The notes under the pieces are model-generated. The model made no database searches. It had not been told where the DNA came from and was given only the letters and a program-made list of their open reading frames with translations. The translations under genes and the position numbers were made by a program. Positions 1 to 7,667 of a stretch of 64,000 bases of DNA are shown here, one piece after another (within the stretch, counting starts at the first letter, position 1; each line of letters starts with the position of its first letter). The DNA is from SZUA-365 sp049663345 (GTDB taxonomy: Bacteria > Bacteroidota > Ignavibacteria > SZUA-365), in the NCBI GenBank assembly GCA_049663345.1, contig JBATDG010000072.1, forward strand, positions 1-64,000, given 5' to 3'.

Positions 1-1830
1 GACGAAGTCCACGGGATTCTGCAGATTGTCTTCCACCAGCAGCGCACCTTCATACATTTGCTCAACTGCCAGTACCAGGTTGGGATCGTCGTGATTTTCG
101 CTGTTGAGACGAGCAAGATTCTTCATCAGCGGATGCCGCATATTCACTTCAAGGATTTTCTTGCTTGAGGTAAAGCTGCTGTCCATCATTTTCATCATGC
201 GCTCCATCTGCGCATCCATTCCTGTATCGCCGACGACCAGCGTCGCGACGCTGTCAACCAGGCGTTTCGATTCGATTACGTCCTCGACGCGGTCGCCCAG
301 AATCTCCTTGCAGCGCTTCAGGATATCCTTCGCTTCGCTGCCTTTCAGAGCGTCCCCGGTCTCGTCATCCTTTTCCTTCACGATATCGATGTTGGCCTTT
401 TCAGTCGAGACGAATTTCTTTCCATCGAAATCCGTCAGCGTCGTGAGGGTGAACAGATCCACCTGACCGGTCAGAAACACTACCTCAATATTGTTCTTGC
501 GGAAGTATTCGAGGTTGGGATTTTTCTCGACCACTGCACGGCTTTCGCCGGTGATGTAGTAGATCTCTTTCTGATCCTCTCCCATCGCGGCGATGTATTC
601 CTTGAACGAAGTCATCTTGCCGGGCTCGGTTTTGCTCGTCTCGAAGCGCATGAGTTCGACGAGGCGATCCTTGTTCGTGAAATCGCTCCCCAATCCCAGC
701 TTCATATAGTTGCCGAATTTCGTAAAGAACGTCGAGTATTTTTCTGCGTCTGTCTTCGCCCAATCTTCGAACATACCGAGCAGACGATTCGTGACTATCT
801 CCCGGATTTTAGCGGTGACGGGACTCGACTGTGTGACTTCGCGCGAAACGTTCAGCGACAGATCCTCGGTATCGACAACGCCCTTGACGAAGCGAAGGTA
901 CTCCGGCACGAGCTCCCGGCAATCGTCCTGAATAAACACGCGGTTGACATACAGGTGCAGACTTTTTTCCTCACGCGGATCGAAGTAGCCCATCGGCGGT
1001 TCCGAAGGAACAAAGATCAGCGCCTTGAAATTGACGCGGCCTTCGATGTGGAGAGAAAGGGAGTCCATCGGCTCGCGAAAATCTCCTGCGACGAACTTGT
1101 AGAATTCGTCGAGCTCCTCTTTTTTCAAATCTTCTTTCTTCCGCTGCCAGAGCGCGCTCACGCTGTTGACTTTCTCTTCGCCGACGATGATCGGGAAATC
1201 GACGAAGTTGGAATACTTCTTGATCAAATCCTTGATGCGGTAGTCATTGGAGAGATCCTTGGATTCGTCTTTGAGTTTGAAGAAAATGCGCGTCCCGCGA
1301 TTTTCCTTTTCAATCTCCTCGATGGTGAACCTGCCCTCGCCGCTTGATTTCCATCGCCATCCTTTACCTTCAGGATCCACCGACCGAGTTTCGATAGTCA
1401 CCTCATCGGTGACCATGAAAACGGAATAGAATCCGACGCCGAATTTTCCAATCAGTTCACCGCCGTCAAACTTCTCTTCGCCGGATTTCGATCGAGTAAG
1501 AAATTCCAGTGTACCGGAACTCGCCACCGTTCCAATGCGCTCGATGAGGTCTTCGCGCGTCATGCCGATGCCGGTATCTTCTATGGAAACGGTCTGCTCT
1601 TTTTCGTCAATTTCGATCTTGATGTGAAGTTCCGCTTCCGGCTGCAGCACGGGCATATTCCGAACCTGCATAAAGCGCACTTTATTAAGCGCGTCGGAAG
1701 AGTTTGAGATGAGTTCCCGTAGAAAAACCTCAGGGTGCGTGTAGAGAGAGTGAATGATCAGGTGGAGAAGCTGTTTCATCTCCGCCTTGTATTCGAATTC
1801 CTGCACGGGGGTGGGGGTCGCTTCTGTCAT
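1..1830 (-). CDS. htpG: Molecular chaperone HtpG (Hsp90), C-terminus cut by window edge
   Basis: ATP-dependent cytosolic Hsp90 chaperone. The minus-strand frame is open for 610 codons from the ATG at 1830 to base 1, so only the last few residues of a normal ~620-640 residue protein lie outside the window. Family blocks are visible in order: the N-terminal ATPase start (LRELISNSSDALNKVR), DTGIGMT, GTVASSGT and GKFGVGFYS (ATP lid and N-box), the middle-domain stretch LHLYVNRVFI, the block LNVSREVTQ, and near the edge YYITGES and PVDF. I checked the frame at several points and saw no frameshift. It diverges from the peroxiredoxin gene across about 300 bp; both are stress genes, but no CIRCE-like operator is visible. 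Confidence 0.97.
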   Translation of the reverse strand, partial: MTEATPTPVQEFEYKAEMKQLLHLIIHSLYTHPEVFLRELISNSSDALNKVRFMQVRNMPVLQPEAELHIKIEIDEKEQTVSIEDTGIGMTREDLIERIGTVASSGTLEFLTRSKSGEEKFDGGELIGKFGVGFYSVFMVTDEVTIETRSVDPEGKGWRWKSSGEGRFTIEEIEKENRGTRIFFKLKDESKDLSNDYRIKDLIKKYSNFVDFPIIVGEEKVNSVSALWQRKKEDLKKEELDEFYKFVAGDFREPMDSLSLHIEGRVNFKALIFVPSEPPMGYFDPREEKSLHLYVNRVFIQDDCRELVPEYLRFVKGVVDTEDLSLNVSREVTQSSPVTAKIREIVTNRLLGMFEDWAKTDAEKYSTFFTKFGNYMKLGLGSDFTNKDRLVELMRFETSKTEPGKMTSFKEYIAAMGEDQKEIYYITGESRAVVEKNPNLEYFRKNNIEVVFLTGQVDLFTLTTLTDFDGKKFVSTEKANIDIVKEKDDETGDALKGSEAKDILKRCKEILGDRVEDVIESKRLVDSVATLVVGDTGMDAQMERMMKMMDSSFTSSKKILEVNMRHPLMKNLARLNSENHDDPNLVLAVEQMYEGALLVEDNLQNPVDFV

Positions 1831-2128
1831 TGCTCCGTCCTTGATAACTGTTTCGTTTCAGACAACATGTAATGTAAAAAGAAAGTCCTGCACGGGACAA
1901 CATCCTTAAAAGTACCCTTTCAAATCGGATGTCGCCCTCGTACTTCTTGAAAATGCCATCCTTGCCCTGCTTCGGAAAAATATTCCTTCCAGTTGGAATT
2001 ATTTCACCTTCGCCGTGCGTTTCTCTTATATCGGGATTATTAATCAATCCTGATCAACATTATCCGTTCTGAACTCTTGAACCGTCAACAACGTTTTTCA
2101 ACTACATTTTTTATTGGAGGACTCTCCC
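1831..2128. other. Divergent intergenic region between htpG and the peroxiredoxin gene
   Basis: This 298-bp AT-richer stretch must hold promoters for both neighbours. I see no gene in it. A short inverted repeat (ATTCC/GGAAT, near 1985-2002) and several AT-rich hexamers are present, but no pair with good -35/-10 spacing stands out. GGAGG at 2116-2120 is the ribosome-binding site of the peroxiredoxin gene. Confidence 0.5.
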
Positions 2129-2659
2129 ATGCTTACAGTCGGAGATAAGTTTCCCGAGTTTAATCTTCAAGCCTGTGTCAGCCGCGAACCTGGCAAGGAG
2201 TTCGCAGAAATTTCCAGCAAAGCAAGCGCTGGCAAATGGCAGGTCGTGTTTTTCTGGCCCGAGGATTTCACCTTCGTCTGTCCGACGGAGATCGCCGAGT
2301 TCGGCAAGCGAAATTCGGACTTCGAAAAGTTGAACACGCTGCTTCTCGGCGCAAGCACAGATTCACGCTGGGTACATCTTGCATGGCGCAACACTCATCC
2401 GGATTTGAGGGAACTCCCTTTCCCGATGCTCGCAGACGTGAAGCAGGAGCTCACTTCCTCTCTTGGCATTATTGACAAGACGGATGGTGTGGCTTTGCGT
2501 GCGACATTCATTGTGGATCCTGATGGCGTCATCCAGTGGGTAAACGTCAACGGTCTTCAGACCGGCCGCAACATTGCCGAGACACTGCGTGTGCTTGAAG
2601 CCCTGCAGACCGGCGAGAAAACCCCCTGCAACTGGGAGCCGGGTCAGGCAACCCTGTAG
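2129..2659 (+). CDS. ahpC: Peroxiredoxin, AhpC/TSA family (2-Cys)
   Basis: Thiol peroxidase that reduces hydrogen peroxide, organic peroxides and peroxynitrite in the cytoplasm. 176 residues from the ATG at 2129, chosen because GGAGG sits 8 nt upstream; an in-frame TTG at 2114 overlaps that site. The peroxidatic cysteine is C51 in DFTFVCPTEI, and a likely resolving cysteine is C167 in TPCNW near the C-terminus. The blocks VVFFWPEDFTFVCPTEI, LPFPMLAD and ATFIVDPDG place it with the actinobacterial-type AhpC group rather than the E. coli type. No AhpF or AhpD partner is adjacent; the thioredoxin at 58.9 kb could serve as reductant, which is inference. A strong terminator follows. Confidence 0.95.
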   Translation: MLTVGDKFPEFNLQACVSREPGKEFAEISSKASAGKWQVVFFWPEDFTFVCPTEIAEFGKRNSDFEKLNTLLLGASTDSRWVHLAWRNTHPDLRELPFPMLADVKQELTSSLGIIDKTDGVALRATFIVDPDGVIQWVNVNGLQTGRNIAETLRVLEALQTGEKTPCNWEPGQATL

Positions 2660-2727
2660 TATTTCCGCGTTCGAAGCGCATCAAGGAACGCGTGTCGACC
2701 CAGGATTTGATTTTTGAGAGAAAGGCC

Positions 2728-2754
2728 AAAGGCCCACCAGACGGTGGGCCTTTT
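2728..2754. terminator. Intrinsic terminator, probably bidirectional
   Basis: An 11-bp inverted repeat (AAAGGCCCACC/GGTGGGCCTTT) with a 4-nt loop is flanked by A-rich and T-rich sequence. It lies between the convergent peroxiredoxin and CBM48 genes, so it may stop transcription from both sides. Confidence 0.85.
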
Positions 2755-2777
2755 CCTTTAATATGAGGGATGAACTC

Positions 2778-3074
2778 TCAGACAGTAATAAGCGAGTCAT
2801 CGCTTCCGTGATCGTTGGCGGCGTAGGCTTCAGCTTCCCAATCGTTTTCCCAACGTTCGCCATCAAGAAGAAAGCGATAGCGATACGTTTGCCCTGCGTC
2901 GAGGTAAAGCGATGTGTAGAATGTCCCGTCTTTCTTTTTTCCCATCGGATGCGCAGCGGGATCCCAGTTATTGAATTCGCCGCAGAGGGAAACAGAATTC
3001 GCGATGACCGCGGAGGGCAGATAAAATGTTACGCGGCACGAGCGTCCGGTCCTGGTGTAGTTTTTCTTCATCAT
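2778..3074 (-). CDS. Stand-alone glycogen-binding (CBM48/isoamylase early-set) protein
   Basis: Small protein of 98 residues made of a single early-set Ig-like fold of the type that binds alpha-glucans in branching enzymes and AMPK beta subunits. Visible hallmarks are VTFYLPSAV, SLCGEFNNWDP (typical G-x-FN-x-W), and the aromatic Y-R-Y-R-FLLDG-x-RW-x-D block with a loop after it. There is no catalytic domain and no signal peptide, so it is probably a cytoplasmic polysaccharide-binding or regulatory module. The start was put at the ATG at 3074 (a second ATG follows at 3071); a longer reading to 3257 would run into corA. No glycogen gene is nearby, so the partner is unknown. Confidence 0.75.
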   Translation of the reverse strand: MMKKNYTRTGRSCRVTFYLPSAVIANSVSLCGEFNNWDPAAHPMGKKKDGTFYTSLYLDAGQTYRYRFLLDGERWENDWEAEAYAANDHGSDDSLITV

Positions 3075-3169
3075 GATGACTGTGTCAAACGAAATAATGA
3101 AACGTGTTTGATGACCTGTACAAAGATACGAGTTCGATGCTTGAGAATCACGCGCGAACCTCTCAACTC

Positions 3170-4228
3170 TCAGAGCCATTTCTTTTTTCTGAAGAAATAG
3201 AACATTCCGAAAGCGATTGTCAACATCAAAAGCAGGGTCATGGGATACCCCCACCACTTGTCCAGTTCCGGCATGTGCCTGAAATTCATTCCGTAAACGC
3301 CGGCGATAAATGTGAGCGGCATAAACACTGTGGCAATGATCGTGAGCACCTTCATCACCTCATTCATACGGTTGCTCTCATGGCTCATGTACAGTTCGAG
3401 AAGTCCGCCAAGCACCTCGCGGTTATGTTCGACGCTGTCGAGGACCTGCGTGAGATGGTCCAGCACATCGCGGAGAAAAACACTCACATCGTCGGAGATC
3501 AGATTCCCCTCGTTCCGAAGAAGCTGAATCAACGCTTCCCGAAGTGGCAAGACCACCTTGCGTGTGTGCAGCATCTGTCTGCGCAGCGCGTGAATGCGAT
3601 GAACTGTTTCACGCGTGGGATTTAGGAGCACTTCATCCTCAAGCTGTTCGATCGCTGCGTCAAATTGTTCCACGATGACAACGTAGTGATCCACCACGGA
3701 ATCGATGAGCGTGTAGAAAAGGTAGTCCGCTCCGCGCGCACGGAATCTCCCGTTTGCTGAATCGATACGGTCGCGGTTCGGTTCAAATACATCCTGTGCA
3801 TGCTCGCTGAAGGAGAGTACCGCTGATCGCGTGAGCACCAGCGCAATGTTATCCTCGCGCAGTGCATCGCCGTTCTCGATGCACAGATGTTTGACGATGA
3901 GGAACGCGTAATCGTCATACTCATCGCACTTGGTTGCATGCTCGGTATTGACAATATCTTCGAGAGTGAGCATGTGAAGTCCATAGCGCTCACCGACAAG
4001 CTGTACGGTTGCGATATCGTGCACGCCCTCCATTTGCAGCCATGTAACGACCTTTTCATTCAGCGCTGGAATTTCGCTGTTCGAAATATCAAGCTTCTCC
4101 ATTGTTTCCAGATCGTAGGTTACAGCGCGCATACGTGCAGGTCCATCTACCGCATCGCCTACGTAGAACAGTGTTCCCGGTGGGAGACTCACTTTTTTTC
4201 GTTCGCTTCTCTTTCGATGTTTCGACAT
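3170..4228 (-). CDS. corA: Magnesium/cobalt transporter CorA
   Basis: Inner-membrane pentameric Mg2+/Co2+ channel. At 352 residues it matches the family length almost exactly (T. maritima CorA 351). The long charged N-terminal cytoplasmic funnel is followed by two C-terminal transmembrane helices, with the signature GMN at residues 313-315 (GVYGMN) in the connecting loop and a basic tail (RKKKWL). Several Asp/Glu residues in the funnel could bind Mg2+. The start ATG at 4228 has no obvious Shine-Dalgarno. It is divergent from the exonuclease gene and upstream of the CBM48 gene on the same strand, about 95 bp apart. Confidence 0.96.
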   Translation of the reverse strand: MSKHRKRSERKKVSLPPGTLFYVGDAVDGPARMRAVTYDLETMEKLDISNSEIPALNEKVVTWLQMEGVHDIATVQLVGERYGLHMLTLEDIVNTEHATKCDEYDDYAFLIVKHLCIENGDALREDNIALVLTRSAVLSFSEHAQDVFEPNRDRIDSANGRFRARGADYLFYTLIDSVVDHYVVIVEQFDAAIEQLEDEVLLNPTRETVHRIHALRRQMLHTRKVVLPLREALIQLLRNEGNLISDDVSVFLRDVLDHLTQVLDSVEHNREVLGGLLELYMSHESNRMNEVMKVLTIIATVFMPLTFIAGVYGMNFRHMPELDKWWGYPMTLLLMLTIAFGMFYFFRKKKWL

Positions 4229-4265
4229 ACTGTGTTAGGAAAAATAAATCGTGAGTGAAATGTTG

Positions 4266-4292
4266 TTTACGTTAAACGTATTATTACGTAAA
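4266..4292. promoter_or_regulatory. Nested palindromes between corA and the exonuclease gene
   Basis: TTTACGT at 4266-4272 is an exact inverted copy of ACGTAAA at 4286-4292. Inside and beside it are ACGTT-A-AACGT and TTACGTAA. The site lies 38-64 bp upstream of the corA start in a divergent promoter region, where an operator would be expected. No regulator can be named. Confidence 0.35.
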
Positions 4293-4388
4293 TTGCGTTC
4301 GAAAAAAAAACAACTGTTCTCATTCTGCTCAACTCATTGCATACAACGGAACTGCGAATGCAAGCATGGAGGATAAAGCAACTTGGTG

Positions 4389-5189
4389 ATGTCTGCGCAA
4401 ACGCAACATGACCTTAAGCTGTCAAGGCCGCTGGCATTTTTCGATCTCGAAACCACCGGCATTCAAACGCAGAGCGATCGCATCGTTGAAATCGCAGTGG
4501 TGAAGTACCTCCCGCGCGGAACCGTCCGAGAATTCGAACACCGCATTAATCCCGAAATTCCAATTCCCCCTTCGTCGACAGCCGTACACGGGATTGCCGA
4601 TGCGGATGTTGCGCTTGCTCCCACCTTCGCCCAAATCGTACAACGTCTGATCGAGTTTCTTGCTGACTGCGACCTCTCCGGTTTTAACGTTCGACGCTTC
4701 GACATCCCGCTTCTGCAGCAGGAGTTTCGGCGCTGCGGATTGGAGTTCGACATGAGCCAGCGAAGGATTGTTGACGTACAGACTATTTTCCATATGAAGG
4801 AACCGCGCGACCTGAGCGCCGCGCTGAATTTCTATTGCAAGCGCGACCATGTGGGCGCTCACGGTGCGCTGGCGGATGTCCGCGCGACCGCTGATATTTT
4901 CTTCGCGCAGCTGGATCGCTATGACGATCTCCCGAAAAACATTGAAGAGCTGGAGTCTGTAATTCATCCGAAAGATCCTTCCTGGGTTGACGATGAAGGC
5001 AAGCTTGTGTGGGAGGCGAATAATGTTATAATAACGTTTGGCAAGTACCGAGGCACTCCTTTGCAAAACGTTATTCATCGAGACCGCGATTACATTCAGT
5101 GGATCATTGACGGCAGCTTTCCAGAATCGACAAAAGACATCATCCGGAAGATGATGGACGGCGTCATGCCGAAACAAGCCTCAACCTGA
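4389..5189 (+). CDS. DEDDh 3'-5' exonuclease (DnaQ/epsilon-like) with C-terminal DUF3820-like domain
   Basis: Predicted 3'-5' exonuclease. Exo I is AFFDLETTG (catalytic D and E), Exo II is SGFNVRRFDIPLL, and Exo III is HGALADVRAT with the His and Asp of the DEDDh type. After about residue 190 a second domain begins, ITFGKYRGTPL...DYIQWIIDG, which resembles the small DUF3820 module found after such exonucleases. The start is uncertain: GGAGGA at 4368-4373 is well spaced for TTG at 4383, less so for GTG at 4386 or ATG at 4389. It may be a repair or proofreading nuclease; dnaE lies far away at 55 kb, so it is not necessarily the replicative epsilon. Confidence 0.9.
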   Translation: MSAQTQHDLKLSRPLAFFDLETTGIQTQSDRIVEIAVVKYLPRGTVREFEHRINPEIPIPPSSTAVHGIADADVALAPTFAQIVQRLIEFLADCDLSGFNVRRFDIPLLQQEFRRCGLEFDMSQRRIVDVQTIFHMKEPRDLSAALNFYCKRDHVGAHGALADVRATADIFFAQLDRYDDLPKNIEELESVIHPKDPSWVDDEGKLVWEANNVIITFGKYRGTPLQNVIHRDRDYIQWIIDGSFPESTKDIIRKMMDGVMPKQAST

Positions 5190-5258
5190 TTGCGAAGCAT
5201 TATGTCTCTGTGACACAACGTCACTTTTACCATCATCTCACTTCAAGGAGAAATAACC

Positions 5259-5618
5259 ATGGCAAAGAAGGCAGCACCCGCCGTAAAGGCAGCACCCGCC
5301 AAAAAAGCCGCGCCCGTCAAAAAGGCTGCACCCGCTAAACAGGCCGCACCCGTAAAGAAGGCCGCGCCCGCTAAAAAGGCTGCACCGGTGAAGAAGGCCG
5401 CGCCCGTTAAAAAGGCTGCACCCGTGAAGAAAGCCGCGCCAGCCAAAAAGGCTGCGCCAGTGAAGAAAGCTGCACCAGCCAAAAAGGCTGTCGCAGTGAA
5501 GAAAGCCGCGCCCGCCAAAAAGGCTGCTCCGGTAAAGAAAGCCGCACCAGCCAAAAAGGCTGCTCCGGTAAAGAAAGCTGCACCGGCTAAGAAAGCACCC
5601 GCAAAGAAAGCGAAGTAA
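5259..5618 (+). CDS. Lys/Ala/Pro-rich repeat protein, histone H1-like
   Basis: 119 residues built almost wholly of alternating KKAAPV and KKAAPA units, about 17 copies, with KQ and VAV as the rare exceptions. The protein is extremely basic and must be disordered. It resembles the tails of eukaryotic histone H1 and of bacterial H1-like proteins (AlgP, Hc1), so DNA binding or nucleoid compaction is likely; this is inference from composition. The plus strand is the coding one because AAGGAG lies 8 nt before the ATG and a strong terminator follows on the same strand. The opposite strand is open only as a mirror of the repeat. Confidence 0.8.
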   Translation: MAKKAAPAVKAAPAKKAAPVKKAAPAKQAAPVKKAAPAKKAAPVKKAAPVKKAAPVKKAAPAKKAAPVKKAAPAKKAVAVKKAAPAKKAAPVKKAAPAKKAAPVKKAAPAKKAPAKKAK

Positions 5619-5631
5619 TTCGCTCGTCTAT

Positions 5632-5668
5632 AAAAAAGCCGGAGCAGTCTGCTCCGGCTTTTTTTTTC
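5632..5668 (+). terminator. Intrinsic terminator after the H1-like gene
   Basis: A perfect 9-bp stem GCCGGAGCA/TGCTCCGGC with loop GTC is followed by ten T residues. A run of A precedes it, so it may also work for the minus-strand gene ending at 5687. Confidence 0.9.
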
Positions 5669-5686
5669 CTGTTGCTGTTCTTATCC

Positions 5687-6322
5687 CTAAAGCGGCATGC
5701 CTATCGCAATACTGATTTCATTGGGTACACAGGTGATCCGCTGTCCCGGTGTAATAATCGCAGGATGCGCTGTACAGGTTTGATGCTTGCATGCCGACGA
5801 GACAACCTTCAACCGCTGTCCAGCGACCACCACCACCATCGTTCCCAGAGTTCCTTCGATTTCATATTTCCCGTCTTCATGCAATGCGAGTGCCTGAACG
5901 AGACGGTTGCGGTGAAACACATCCGCGCTGCGCGAAAACGCCGGCACGATATTGATATATCGAAGGAGTACGGGGTCCGTCTGCAGCTCGCGTAAATTCA
6001 GTCCTTCCTCTAATTCGCGCAGCGAGGCGTAGAGCATGGAAGCACCGTCGTTGTAGTCGCGGAAGCGGCTCTGTTCAAACAGCAGCAATCCGCCGGGAAA
6101 CATACCGCTGAGACGACTCTGCTTCAGCCGCAGGAAGCGCTCGCCGAAGTGCTCAGGCAGCAGATCATCTGCAAGCAATTCGGCACGCTCTGCCTGATCG
6201 GTAAGAATACTGACATCAATGACGACAGGAGATATTTCCTTGCGTATTATTTCCGGCGCGGATTTTCTCGCATGATCTTTTACCTGCAGAAAACCGAGCT
6301 TGAAAAACTCTCTTCTATCCAT
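5687..6322 (-). CDS. NusG domain II-containing protein
   Basis: 211 residues. The last ~60 residues match a NusG domain II (NusG_II) module: KYEIEGTLGTMVVVVAGQ, then a C-x4-C pair (SACKHQTC) and ITCVPNEISIAI, the usual C-x-PN ending. Such domains are found in membrane-linked redox or ApbE-related proteins, not as transcription factors. The N-terminus begins MDRREFFKLGFLQ, which looks like a short twin-Arg motif without a following hydrophobic segment. The middle 130 residues are unrecognised. It starts 11 bp after the upstream lipoprotein gene, with GGAG before the ATG, so the two form an operon. Confidence 0.7.
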   Translation of the reverse strand: MDRREFFKLGFLQVKDHARKSAPEIIRKEISPVVIDVSILTDQAERAELLADDLLPEHFGERFLRLKQSRLSGMFPGGLLLFEQSRFRDYNDGASMLYASLRELEEGLNLRELQTDPVLLRYINIVPAFSRSADVFHRNRLVQALALHEDGKYEIEGTLGTMVVVVAGQRLKVVSSACKHQTCTAHPAIITPGQRITCVPNEISIAIGMPL

Positions 6323-6333
6323 AGTGTCTCCGA

Positions 6334-7572
6334 TTACTCCTTGCCGCAGGTCAGACAGAAATTCGCGCCCACTCTCTCAGAGGGATAGCGCAGCCACTGA
6401 CCGGCAAGATGAAATGCCCCTTCCTCTCCTTGATGCCAGATGACGAGATACAGTCCGTCGCTCTCCATAACAATGGACGGCATCTTGCGCGCGATGCGAT
6501 CATCGCGATCATTCACTTTCATATTGGCACCGATGCGCAGGCCGTCCCGCGCGAACGCCTGCATATATATGTCGCCGCGTTGGTTGATTTCCGTATTGCG
6601 ATAATCTTCCCAGCAGAGGACGATATTGCCTTGCCCGTTTCCGTCAATCGCAGCCAGGCGCTGCCAGCGTTCTCCGGTGTCGTCGTTGATGCGTTCAGCG
6701 GAGGTAAATGTCCCTTTATTCAGGTCGGCCCGACGCAGGTAAATGTTGCTGTGCCCCTCGCGATAATCCTTCCAGGCGAACACGGCGGAATCATTACCGA
6801 GACTCGTACCGCTGATCAGCGTGGTCATTGCCTTCCGCTGCGCCGAATCGATCAGCACGTTGCGTGCATTCGCAGAACCGAAGCGCTGATAATAAAACTT
6901 CCACGCTCCGTCATCCCTGTTATCAGGCCAGAGAAGAAGAAACGTCGAGGCATTGTCCGCGGCTGCGCGCGGCTGCCCCTGCAGTGCGTGCGAATTGTCG
7001 TCGTTGATTTTTACATTCGTTCCGATCCTGCGAGCCGATGCGTCGAATTTCTGTGCATAGATATCGACGTCGCCGTTGCGGTAATCCTGCCAGGTCACGA
7101 GCACTTCGCCAACTGTATTACAACCTGCCGATGGCATCATGGCAGGAGCACTTTCATTGGATACTTCGAAGACCTCTCTCATGCTGCCATTGATCGAGAG
7201 CACACGCGCAAGGATGGTGTTACTCGTTCCGCTGCGCCGCTGCCATACAACGAGCAGCGTACTGTCCGTGAGGAACGCCGCAGAGGGACGCTCATCCTCC
7301 ACTCCCTCCACCGGCCCGCTAACATCGAGAAACCGGAAATCCTGCCGTTGGCCGCGCTCAAGAAATGCTCCTCGCACGGCTGCTCCAGATCGCGTCCTTT
7401 CCGACCAGCTGCAGAACCACAATCCTGCATCACTGCCAGTCAGAGAAGCGTGCCACGTATTGCGTGTGCTGTCGCGCTGTACGTGGCCATAGATATCTGT
7501 ACTCTCCTGACCGGTTCCGGAGCAGCTGGAAATAAAAAGCAGAATAATGCCGAATATCAACGCACGTTTCAT
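6334..7572 (-). CDS. Secreted lipoprotein with repeated W-x-DYR-x-G beta-propeller-like motifs
   Basis: 412 residues from the ATG at 7572, which directly precedes a signal peptide ending in the lipobox FISSC; the longer reading to 7761 would overlap uvrA. The mature part contains recurring units of about 45-60 residues carrying W-x-DYR-[NED]-G-x-x-[DN]IY-x-Q/R (WQDYRNGDVDIYAQ, WKDYREGHSNIYLR, WEDYRNTE...DIYMQ) and interspersed KINDD/RINDD turns. This pattern is typical of a beta-propeller of surface or periplasmic proteins in Bacteroidota-like genomes. The end is FCLTCGKE with a CxxC. The function is unknown; it is co-transcribed with the NusG-II protein. Confidence 0.75.
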   Translation of the reverse strand: MKRALIFGIILLFISSCSGTGQESTDIYGHVQRDSTRNTWHASLTGSDAGLWFCSWSERTRSGAAVRGAFLERGQRQDFRFLDVSGPVEGVEDERPSAAFLTDSTLLVVWQRRSGTSNTILARVLSINGSMREVFEVSNESAPAMMPSAGCNTVGEVLVTWQDYRNGDVDIYAQKFDASARRIGTNVKINDDNSHALQGQPRAAADNASTFLLLWPDNRDDGAWKFYYQRFGSANARNVLIDSAQRKAMTTLISGTSLGNDSAVFAWKDYREGHSNIYLRRADLNKGTFTSAERINDDTGERWQRLAAIDGNGQGNIVLCWEDYRNTEINQRGDIYMQAFARDGLRIGANMKVNDRDDRIARKMPSIVMESDGLYLVIWHQGEEGAFHLAGQWLRYPSERVGANFCLTCGKE

Positions 7573-7667
7573 GCCTGAAATATAGTACTTGAAAGGCCTC
7601 CGCGCACAGGCCGGTATTCTCTCTTTGCATTTGGCATCACCCGCATGTAATTTTTGAGGTTGTTCAA

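Noticed and set aside
1730..2047. 105-codon ORF overlapping the start of htpG
   Set aside because: It has no conserved features and overlaps the htpG start in another frame.
5243..5554. Minus-strand ORF of GAAF repeats
   Set aside because: It mirrors the KKAAPV/A codons; the plus strand has the Shine-Dalgarno and the terminator.
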